Shown: piece after piece, positions 38,793-44,880 of the stretch
Layout: each line of letters starts with the position of its first letter
Position numbering within the stretch: position 1 is the first letter of the stretch
Origin: a virus
Virus record (IMG/VR): IMGVR_UViG_3300024520_000137
Span: 1 to 44,880 of that record
Length of the DNA: 44,880 nucleotides
Direction: 5' to 3' (one strand)
The notes under the pieces: generated by a model
Told to the model about the DNA's origin: nothing
Database searches by the model: none
What the model saw: the letters and a program-made list of their open reading frames with translations, nothing else
Made by a program: the position numbers and the translations under genes

Positions 38793-40496
38793 CTAATTGT
38801 GCCCGCCAGGTAACAGATCAGGGCGGGCACCCATTGTGATACCCGCAAAAATCTTTGTCACAGCAGGACCAAGTGATGCGTTAGTCCAATTGATCTCATC
38901 ACGGTTATTGATAAGGTCGTTTTTAGCCCCTGCTGAATTTGACATGAAGCCATTAAACGCAGAATCTGCTAACTCGGAACATTTAGAAGACAGTGATTGA
39001 TCTGTAAGGGCTAAGTCGCCTACCATTGGGAATACATATGCTAACTTTGTAGGTGTGTGAGTCCACTTCCAAGTGGACGGGTCAGTTCTATCTCCACCTT
39101 CAACGATTTGAGCGTATCCGCCGAGGGGTGTAGGGACAATTCTTACGCAATTCTTAGCGTAATTGTCCGCCATGGCCTTGATGTTATCTTCAGAACGCCC
39201 GGCATACCTCAAAGCTCTAAGAGCCCAGTAATTCATTATGGCATCTTGCCACCCGTCGAATCCCTTACCGTTATAAGACCCATCATTAGGCCAATACAAC
39301 TCCCCTGGATGCAACTTGGATAGGGCGCCCTCAACTATATCAGCAGCATGATGGAAATACCTATCATCAGCTAGTAGTAGGCCGTAACCAACTAAATTGT
39401 AAAGACTCCAAGCTACGGCCCTGATACCGTAAGACCTATGGTGGTGCCTATTAGGGTCGTAAGATAATAATTGCTCGCCAACAGCGTGACAAATGCCCTG
39501 TAGATGTAAATCCCTGGTTAAAAGAGAGGTGGCAAGGGTTCCGACTTTCCACTGATGGGAATCAAGTACAGTACCCTTGCCACCGAAAGCATCTCCCGGT
39601 CTCCATAAACCCTTCTCAAACCAATCTTTTAAGTAGACTTGTTCTTTTCGCCAGTCAGAAGGGTCATGGTCAGGATTAACCAATCCACGAGTTAATTTAT
39701 GAACGGAATGTATATGAGCCAGAATCAAAGATGATTCGTTCCGGTCCCCAGAATTTACATGGTTGTCTATACAAGCCATTGCAAAGTCATAATGACCGTT
39801 ATTTGGACCTTCAGCCCAATATTGGGACCCGAAGGTCATCCAATTATCGGGTTTAGCGGAGTGGTCTGGATCTCCACTATGTGATCCTGTAGCCGGATCA
39901 TACCTTCGCTTCCAATAGTAACCCATATACCACCCAGCGTCTTTCTGGGAGTCGGAGAGACCTGTATGAGTTAGATTGGATTCAGACCAATCGTAAGTTT
40001 CTCTTAACCTACGGATATTAGCCCATCCTATTAACTGACGCTTGAGAGGGTCAGTAGACCTTAAGAACTCACGTATTCTACTATCAAACCCTGTAGAGCT
40101 TTGCGGAAGCGACCCGTCTGTAATATCCCACGTTACTGTCTCGCCACCCCTTAGGACATGATGATTAGAAGGGAATAGCTGTAGCGGAACCTTCTCCCCA
40201 TACTCATCCCATAGGGACCATATATTATCGAATATCTTTGCAGCCTTAACGTATTCCTTAGCGAATACAGACATACCGTCTGGTATGTACGCTGCTACAG
40301 ATAAAATCTCTATGGGATGCTCATTGGGGAGGGAATTAGAAACACGAGGGTACAGTGTGTTTCTAATAGTAAGCCTCTTGGCCCCCGGATAAGCCTCCTC
40401 AATAACAGCCTCGAACCCATGTGCAACTACGGGCCTACCCTCATATACGTCCAGAAAGGACCTGTCGGGCATTGTTATTCTTGCTGCTATTGCCAT
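38793..40496 (-). CDS. Large late protein of unknown role, probable alpha/alpha-barrel enzyme
   Basis: 567 residues between terminase and the membrane cluster. N-terminal beta region (about 1-90), then a helix-rich domain with many Trp, His, Asp and Tyr: KDAGWYMGYYWKRRYDP, ILAHIHSVHKLTRGL, DSHQWKVGTLATSLL, NRHHHRSYGIRAVAWSLYNL, YWPNDGSYNGKGFDGWQDA. Repeated helix pairs with conserved aromatic/His clusters resemble (alpha/alpha)6 toroid glycan-active enzymes (glycoside hydrolases, polysaccharide lyases). No family can be fixed by eye. It could be a depolymerase or structural. A glycan role is inference. Confidence 0.6.
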   Translation of the reverse strand: MAIAARITMPDRSFLDVYEGRPVVAHGFEAVIEEAYPGAKRLTIRNTLYPRVSNSLPNEHPIEILSVAAYIPDGMSVFAKEYVKAAKIFDNIWSLWDEYGEKVPLQLFPSNHHVLRGGETVTWDITDGSLPQSSTGFDSRIREFLRSTDPLKRQLIGWANIRRLRETYDWSESNLTHTGLSDSQKDAGWYMGYYWKRRYDPATGSHSGDPDHSAKPDNWMTFGSQYWAEGPNNGHYDFAMACIDNHVNSGDRNESSLILAHIHSVHKLTRGLVNPDHDPSDWRKEQVYLKDWFEKGLWRPGDAFGGKGTVLDSHQWKVGTLATSLLTRDLHLQGICHAVGEQLLSYDPNRHHHRSYGIRAVAWSLYNLVGYGLLLADDRYFHHAADIVEGALSKLHPGELYWPNDGSYNGKGFDGWQDAIMNYWALRALRYAGRSEDNIKAMADNYAKNCVRIVPTPLGGYAQIVEGGDRTDPSTWKWTHTPTKLAYVFPMVGDLALTDQSLSSKCSELADSAFNGFMSNSAGAKNDLINNRDEINWTNASLGPAVTKIFAGITMGARPDLLPGGHN

Positions 40497-41854
40497 GAGT
40501 TCTGATTCAGTCTTGCGGGATATTTTCGAGCTATATGGTAACCGAAAGCATCCGATAGGTGAGTTAAATCAGGATCTTTCTTCTTGTCAATAACCCCAGT
40601 AGTACCTGGAATACTGGAGACGCCTTCAAAGTCATTAACGAGATTAGGGCATGTGTACGGATCAACGAGGATATTTGGTTTACATGAATCTCTGTCTATC
40701 CTCATTTGATCTCCAAATATTTCATACTCAGCGCCCGATAGCATCCTATTGTTAACTGCGATTACTCTGGACTTCTCCAGAGGGTTACTTCTCTTGACGT
40801 GGTTAACAATGCGGGCTTTAGGGAAACCTCTTCTTAAGATACCCTTCGGGTTGTTCCCGATTAAGATATCCCAGTCAGACCCCTCTAATGCCGAAGACCG
40901 GCGTGCCCCGCCCGTCGCATCCCCATCAATCTCTAAAGTACCTGAGTGGTGCCCCCACTTAGATACTAATTCATTTCCGACTCGTTCTGTATTTGAGTCA
41001 TTCTCGATGAATATTTCATCTATACAGTGCGTTACATACTCTGAGGACGATTCGTCCACTGGCCTGTCTTGTGATATAACGCATACACCTGGATCGACAT
41101 TAAAGTCAAACGCAACGTTGATCGGAAACTCAGGTCTGTAAGCCAGAGCCCTTGCTGCGTGGATTTGTCTATCGAAGGTGTAGTATATGCGGCCCTGGAA
41201 GTTGATGAAGTTTGCACAGTATTCTTGTTCGTATGTAAGAGGATCAAGATCCCTTTTGGCAGCCTCGATCACCTCTTTGCTTAATATATCTGATGAGGGC
41301 CATGTGTGAGCTTTCCAGTCTGGGAAATTCGGGTCTTGGGCTCTTAGAAAGAGCTTGTAGAATAATCCGCGCCCTCTCGGGACTCCAATAAACCACGCGA
41401 CACCAGGTCTCCCATCTGTATCTAATGCTGGACGAATGTGGCGTGAAAACGCCTCTTCGCGGGTGTCTGCCATTTCATCAATGACGATGAAATCAATGGG
41501 TGATCCTTCAATGCGTTGTGGCTTATCGAGTCCGTCAATTTGAATCTTGTTCCCGTTCTTCAAGGAGATATTAGTCGTTCCCTCCCAGATATCCCTCACC
41601 GCTTCCTCGGGAACAAGTTTTTTGATATCATCCCAAAAGATTTCTCTGGCCTGTGCTTTTGTCGGAGCGCAAAAGATAAAACGTCCATTATCTCTCGGGC
41701 AAGCCAGCGCGAGCATCACACCTTTTCTCTTGGCTAACTCTGTTTTCCCACTCCTTCGACCGCAAGCAGCGACCTGGAATCTCTCTTTGTTGTGGTAAAG
41801 ATAAGACTGACCTTTATGGGGTCTTAACGGATACCATCTACTCTGGCAACTCAA
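40487..41854 (-). CDS. terL: Terminase large subunit
   Basis: 455 residues. ATPase: Walker A GRRSGKT (32-38), Walker B FIVIDE (122-127), coupling region VPRGRG near 158. Nuclease: DFNVDP (D250, D254), EIDGDATGG (D310, D312) and DAFGYH (D435), the RNase H-like active site. Pumps DNA into the head through the portal and cuts it. Overlaps the preceding 60-residue gene by 17 bases. Confidence 0.95.
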   Translation of the reverse strand: MSCQSRWYPLRPHKGQSYLYHNKERFQVAACGRRSGKTELAKRKGVMLALACPRDNGRFIFCAPTKAQAREIFWDDIKKLVPEEAVRDIWEGTTNISLKNGNKIQIDGLDKPQRIEGSPIDFIVIDEMADTREEAFSRHIRPALDTDGRPGVAWFIGVPRGRGLFYKLFLRAQDPNFPDWKAHTWPSSDILSKEVIEAAKRDLDPLTYEQEYCANFINFQGRIYYTFDRQIHAARALAYRPEFPINVAFDFNVDPGVCVISQDRPVDESSSEYVTHCIDEIFIENDSNTERVGNELVSKWGHHSGTLEIDGDATGGARRSSALEGSDWDILIGNNPKGILRRGFPKARIVNHVKRSNPLEKSRVIAVNNRMLSGAEYEIFGDQMRIDRDSCKPNILVDPYTCPNLVNDFEGVSSIPGTTGVIDKKKDPDLTHLSDAFGYHIARKYPARLNQNSWQ

Positions 41855-42020
41855 GAGTTAACTCTGGGAGGTCCACATATACGTCAGCGCAGTCATTATG
41901 CATTATCACGTTAAGGGCGTCAACGTGATTCTTCTTGAACCTAATTACTCTGCGCGTAAAAATTTGAACTAATTCGGAGTCACTTTGGAATGCCACGAAT
42001 CCACAGCACCAGCACCTCAT
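41838..42020 (-). CDS. 60-residue protein between terminase subunits
   Basis: ATG 42020 overlaps the terS stop as ATGA, which defines the start (a longer frame to 42119 lies inside terS). Begins MRCWCCGFVAF, with CWCC as a possible metal site, then charged alpha/beta sequence. Overlaps terL by 17 bases, so the three genes are coupled. No family recognised; a packaging accessory protein is possible. Confidence 0.65.
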   Translation of the reverse strand: MRCWCCGFVAFQSDSELVQIFTRRVIRFKKNHVDALNVIMHNDCADVYVDLPELTLELPE

Positions 42021-42439
42021 GATAGGTCTTCCATAATCAATGGAATTGAGAGGTTCATAGATGCAAGCTGTTTCTGTAGCACGGCTGCAAGGTTGGAGTC
42101 CGCCACTTCTCCTCGCCATTCCGCTCTCTTCAATGCCATTACCTTCATAGCAATGGTAGGATCATATTGAGTCTGGGAGCCGACATGGTGTCCTTTATAC
42201 CACACCTCCTTTTCCCAGCCTTCTGTACATTTAGTTAAAATGTCAGCTTCAATATCATCTACGATGCGCTCTCTGGCGTTATGGATATCTCTTGAGAACT
42301 CATCATCCTGAGCAATGGCGTCGTTGACGTAATCTCTAAACCTGGAAATAGACTGGCAGGCTGCTGAGAAGTTCTTGGTCCTATAGAGCGTGTCGCAAAA
42401 CTTCTTCTTGTCTTCTGAATTAATTAATGAGGGTATCAC
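42017..42439 (-). CDS. terS: Terminase small subunit
   Basis: 140 residues from a GTG at 42439 with GGAG six bases upstream; the longer ATG frame to 42520 adds unlikely residues. N-terminal helix-turn-helix-like region (FCDTLYRTKNFSAACQSIS), acidic middle, and C-terminal YDPTIAMKVMALKRAEW, typical of phage small terminases. Recognises the pac or cos site. Read together with terL. Confidence 0.8.
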   Translation of the reverse strand: MIPSLINSEDKKKFCDTLYRTKNFSAACQSISRFRDYVNDAIAQDDEFSRDIHNARERIVDDIEADILTKCTEGWEKEVWYKGHHVGSQTQYDPTIAMKVMALKRAEWRGEVADSNLAAVLQKQLASMNLSIPLIMEDLS

Positions 42440-42767
42440 GCCACGGTCTCCTTGTGCGCCCACACTGTAGCACCGGAGGGTGCGGGAGTCAAGGGAAAAT
42501 CTTGAAAATCCACAAGTCACGGCCCCACGCGGGGTTACGGGCGTGCCGCTCCCTGAGCGGAGGGCATAACATTAACGTCAGGGTGTTCAATTTATAATAT
42601 AAACTCAAAGTCAAAATTCGATCCACAAAAATTGAGGATAACCCGCTCCGCGGGAATTTCGGTTTATGCGCGGGGTCGGGTATTTCGGTTTACCCAGCCC
42701 GCGCATAAACCTCAATTCATACGTTGGGGAATTGAGGTTTTCAGTCCCTCAATTCCCTCAAAGTATT
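42440..42767. promoter_or_regulatory. Intergenic region with cruciform and repeated motifs
   Basis: About 330 gene-free bases upstream of terS. Holds a perfect 14-bp inverted repeat (42661-42674 with 42698-42711) with an inner 4-bp stem, a CCGCTC-CCT-GAGCGG hairpin (42546-42560), four copies of CCTCAATT/AATTGAGG (42630-42637, 42710-42717, 42730-42737, 42747-42754), and TTTCGGTTTA twice (42657-42666, 42683-42692). The same motifs occur in the genome-junction repeats. Likely a promoter/operator or packaging initiation region for the terminase operon. Confidence 0.6.
42661..42711. repeat. 14-bp perfect inverted repeat (cruciform)
   Basis: GGTTTATGCGCGGG (42661-42674) pairs with CCCGCGCATAAACC (42698-42711); inside, GGGT pairs with ACCC, leaving a loop ATTTCGGTTT that repeats the motif found at the outer edge. 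Strongest inverted repeat in the genome. Candidate binding site for small terminase or a transcription terminator/attenuator. Confidence 0.75.
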
Positions 42768-43118
42768 TCAGGAATCAGCAGAATGCCAGATGATATCCTG
42801 ACATTCTGCCGTGCCCCACTTGGCGATGAAAGATACCTCGGAGAGAAGTTTCAGTAGTCCCTCAAGGATAGGGTCTGAAGTATGAAAGTGGAGAGTTTCG
42901 TTGCTGATCCTATCCGTTATCTCATACAGTCTACGCTTGACTTCCCCGTAGTTCGCGCCTTTCCCTCTCCCCGGGGACCCATCATCACCGATAGCATGGA
43001 TAGCCGTTCGGTGGGAGAATGGTGTCTCTTCAGTGAAGAGTGCCTTTTTGAGAGACTCTTGGTGTTCGATCCATGCGGCAGACGCGGCGTGACCACAACA
43101 GTGGTTGGTCAATGACAT
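42768..43118 (-). CDS. Hypothetical protein, 116 residues
   Basis: Start ATG 43118 (MSLTNHCCGHAASAAWIEH), with GGAGGAGG upstream; overlaps the previous gene by 10 bases. Cys/His-rich N-terminus, a GSPGRGKG string near 48, helical C-terminus (EVKRRLYEITDRISNETL, ILEGLLKLLSEV). No family recognised. The protein may hold zinc through HCCGH. Confidence 0.6.
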   Translation of the reverse strand: MSLTNHCCGHAASAAWIEHQESLKKALFTEETPFSHRTAIHAIGDDGSPGRGKGANYGEVKRRLYEITDRISNETLHFHTSDPILEGLLKLLSEVSFIAKWGTAECQDIIWHSADS

Positions 43119-43504
43119 AGCAGTATTGCCTCCTCCTCCTTCATGCAAGAATCGAAAAGCCGATAGGGCCATTCCCCGTATTCTTGTCCGGTGGACCCTT
43201 CGGCTACCATATGGAACCCGGTGGGAACTTCATTTGATTCCCACCCCATTTCGGACGCGGTGAAATAGGCAAGACCAGGTTCCTCTTGTGCTTCCCCGAA
43301 TGCCTCCTTCGGAAGTCGCTCGAATGCTCTCCGAGATCGTCCCATGGCCTCCTCTTGTGCTTCATTGATAGCCTCCTTGACGGCTAATATTTGCGCCCTC
43401 ACCCGTGGGTGGTTACGGGACCATGGTCCCGATACGTCATTGCCACTTTTATGGCAATTGTCTGCCGAAGTCGCTCTTCGGTTTCGTCGTGCTTTCCCGT
43501 TCAT
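43109..43504 (-). CDS. Hypothetical protein, 131 residues
   Basis: ATG 43504 following AGAAAGAGAGACGAC. Very basic N-terminus (KARRNRRATSADNCHK), then helices with repeated EAQEE, acidic C-terminus. The 5' part of the gene overlaps a series of inverted repeats: CCGAAG/CTTCGG (43466-43482), ATTGCCA/TGGCAAT (43439-43458) and GGGACCATGGTCCC (43417-43430), so the real start could lie downstream and the hairpins be regulatory. No family recognised. Confidence 0.5.
   Translation of the reverse strand: MNGKARRNRRATSADNCHKSGNDVSGPWSRNHPRVRAQILAVKEAINEAQEEAMGRSRRAFERLPKEAFGEAQEEPGLAYFTASEMGWESNEVPTGFHMVAEGSTGQEYGEWPYRLFDSCMKEEEAILLCH
43417..43482. repeat. Cluster of three inverted repeats
   Basis: Perfect palindrome GGGACCATGGTCCC (43417-43430), ATTGCCA-CTTTTA-TGGCAAT (43439-43458) and CCGAAG-TCGCT-CTTCGG (43466-43482) lie within 66 bases. 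The last string recurs at about 560-575 in the left control region. They may be terminators or processing hairpins between the first late genes. Confidence 0.6.
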
Positions 43505-43588
43505 GTCGTCTCTCTTTCTTTCTATGGTTGGTTGGGGCCTCTCACCCCTTCGGAGGTTAATTGCTTGAACCTCTAAAGCATCGGAAGG

Positions 43589-44131
43589 CTATTGGCCTTG
43601 CAACGCCTCAAGAGCATCCTTGATGCGCGGGTCAATGGCTGTGCCATACTGAGCAATGATCTCGGCCAGACCAGCGAGGTGCTTATCCGCCTTGCGAGTT
43701 GCGGCCTTTGCCGGATCGGGATCGAGAATTTCGTCCAGCTCATTTTGTAGATCAACAAGCCGATCGTTAAGCTTGTCAATTTCCAACGGAACCCGTTGAA
43801 TCTCGAATTCGAGAAAGGCAACGGTCCCGACGTTCACGTTGAACGTCTTCCCGTCCTTCTCGCGCTCCTCAGTAACAGACTTGGAAAAGTCGGAACGAAC
43901 AAGGTTCTTAAACCCCGATTCCTCCTTATCCCATTTTGGGCATGCGGTCAAGGCGAGTGACTTAACGTAAGTCACCTCCTCGCCATCAACCGTATGAGTA
44001 CCCATGACCTTTTCCAGCTCGATCGGTCCACCGTGAACATCAACGGCGGTAGTCTTGTCAAGAGTAGGCTTTGTTGGGGCCCCCCTCGATTTAGTAGTCG
44101 ACTCCTCTGTCACTTCAATTTCGTCACTCAT
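43589..44131 (-). CDS. First late gene, hypothetical 180-residue protein
   Basis: ATG 44131 with AAAGGGACC upstream. Acidic N-terminus with Thr/Glu/Lys low complexity (EIEVTEESTTKSRGAPTKPT), beta middle (VMGTHTVDGEEVTYVKSLAL), then a helical coiled-coil (VPLEIDKLNDRLVDLQNELD) and a GTAIDPRIKDALEALQ end. No family recognised. As the promoter-proximal gene it may be a late regulator or head accessory protein. Confidence 0.65.
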   Translation of the reverse strand: MSDEIEVTEESTTKSRGAPTKPTLDKTTAVDVHGGPIELEKVMGTHTVDGEEVTYVKSLALTACPKWDKEESGFKNLVRSDFSKSVTEEREKDGKTFNVNVGTVAFLEFEIQRVPLEIDKLNDRLVDLQNELDEILDPDPAKAATRKADKHLAGLAEIIAQYGTAIDPRIKDALEALQGQ

Positions 44132-44649
44132 TGGATCGGTCCCTTTTGGTTTGTGGTTTGTGGTTTGCTCTTGGCCTCCCGTCCATCCCGCGTCTGCTCT
44201 TGGCTTATCGGTTGATGGATTCCAGCCTCTCTGGTGCGCTGGAAAGAGCTGTTCAGTTTTCAGGATACTGAGGCTACCGCGTCCCGGCTCTCCTCAGTCC
44301 CGGCCAGTTGCTTTCATCTGACGTTCGTCATCATAGACTACTATCGGCCTATGTCCAGACTCCAGCGGAGGGAATCTCAAAATACTTGAGCGGTCCAGCC
44401 TCTATCACTGCCCGCGCGCGCGCACCTAACATGGGCCCAAGGGGCCCCAAGGGATTCGCACAAAAAAACCTTCTGACAAAATACCTTGAAATTGCCCTAA
44501 GCCGACTTGAGCCGATATTCGTCCCATGGGTCAGGGTAGCCTCCAGATGGCTTAGAATCGCTCCCAGGACCCTTAGCGTGGACCTATATAATTAAGTGGA
44601 TTTAATGCCAATATCATACCCTTCGGCACAGCAATTGCTAAAGCCTCAG
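44132..44649. other. Gene-free leader of the late operon
   Basis: About 520 bases without a convincing ORF; the open frames seen have no start signals. Contains TGGTTTG three times in tandem (44147-44167), an alternating CG run (44413-44423) and GGGCCC-AA-GGGGCCCC (about 44433-44448). It must hold the leftward late promoter, but I cannot assign boxes with confidence. Confidence 0.5.
44147..44167. repeat. Three tandem TGGTTTG repeats before first late gene
   Basis: Exact 7-bp units at 44147, 44154 and 44161, ending 16 bases before the start codon when read on the minus strand as CAAACCA. Such a phased array near a start suggests a protein or RNA-binding operator. Confidence 0.6.
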
Positions 44650-44785
44650 GATGAGAATGAGTCTCATTCTCATTCTCAATTGAGGCCCCCTGCTGACGGA
44701 TGAGAATGAGTCTCATTCTCAGTCTCAATTGAGTCCCCCTGCTGACGGATGAGATTGAGTCTCATTCTCATTCTCAATTGAGGTA
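44650..44785. repeat. Three 49-bp units with Fur-box-like palindromes
   Basis: Units start at 44650, 44699 and 44748. Each contains GAGAATGAGTCTCATTCTC (9-1-9 palindrome; one mismatch in unit 3) and, about 5 bases later, the 10-bp palindrome CTCAATTGAG (44675-44684, 44724-44733, 44773-44782). Units 1 and 2 are separated by CCCCCTGCTGACGGA-type spacers. The long palindrome matches about 16 of 21 positions of the bacterial Fur consensus. It lies directly before the 56-bp array. Operator or origin binding sites are likely. Confidence 0.85.
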
Positions 44786-44799
44786 ATTTCAGGTTAGGT

Positions 44800-44880
44800 T
44801 AATTTCCGAAAGAAGCGAAAAATATTATTTATTTTCGGTCTTTTCCCGAATTAGCTAATTTCCGAAAGAAGCGAAAAATA
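44800..44880. repeat. Right copy of 81-bp terminal direct overlap
   Basis: Identical to 1-81. Joining the ends restores an uninterrupted 56-bp array and places the 49-bp palindromes 18 bases before the first 56-bp unit, making one continuous control region of about 1.4 kb from 44132 through 704. Confidence 0.9.

Noticed and set aside
44308-44595. 95-residue plus-strand ORF in the late leader
   Set aside because: No start signal, GC-repeat-driven composition, and it would be isolated and opposed to all neighbouring genes.

Overview
The window is an essentially complete tailed-phage genome (class Caudoviricetes, long non-contractile siphovirus-type tail), almost certainly circular or circularly permuted as assembled. 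The last 81 bases (44800-44880) are identical to bases 1-81, so the unique length is about 44.8 kb. There is no host chromosome, integrase or ribosomal gene. The tail tip uses the gene-transfer-agent-like set (DUF2460, DUF2163 hub with four cysteines, NlpC/P60 peptidase, large tip protein), which is common in phages of Alphaproteobacteria and some other Gram-negative bacteria. A lipoprotein near the holin-like genes also fits a Gram-negative host. The exact host cannot be read from the sequence.

Layout. (1) 44132-44880 joined to 1-704 is a gene-free control region: 49-bp palindromic repeats, 56-bp hairpin repeats, 9-bp iteron-like repeats and GCACGC-rich DNA. It is the best candidate for replication origin and master promoter region. 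(2) 705-1327 (minus) holds a zinc-ribbon plus XRE-type helix-turn-helix regulator and a small coupled ORF. (3) 1515-18563 (plus) is the early/replication module: SNF2-type helicase, a long run of very small overlapping genes including a tandemly duplicated two-gene cassette, a tRNA-like element, a structured gene-free segment, a primase fused to an MCM-like AAA+ helicase, a tRNA-Leu-like gene, a DHH phosphoesterase, family A DNA polymerase, VRR-NUC-type nuclease, a radical SAM enzyme and an ATP-dependent DNA ligase. (4) 18560-44131 (minus, read right to left) is the late module: three small genes, terminase small and large subunits, a 567-residue probable alpha/alpha-barrel protein, a cluster of small membrane proteins, DUF4055-type portal, three small head genes, scaffold, P22-type coat protein, connectors, tail terminator, tail tube, G/GT tail chaperones joined by a -1 frameshift at GGGAAAC, tape measure, GTA-like tail tip with an inserted kelch propeller, and two DUF2793-type fibres. 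The two modules converge with overlapping stop codons at 18560-18563.

How it works together (inference). The regulator and the repeat arrays would control divergent transcription. The early genes would copy the genome with a self-contained replisome (primase-MCM, PolA, ligase, nuclease, SNF2 helicase). The late genes would build a P22-coat head and a GTA-like tail. The least ordinary parts are the primase-MCM fusion, the duplicated cassette whose two copies keep a covarying hairpin inside the start of a gene, tRNA genes that end two bases before start codons, the unexplained structured segment 8733-8901, the 567-residue late protein, the kelch tail protein, and the Fur-box-like repeats next to the iterons.
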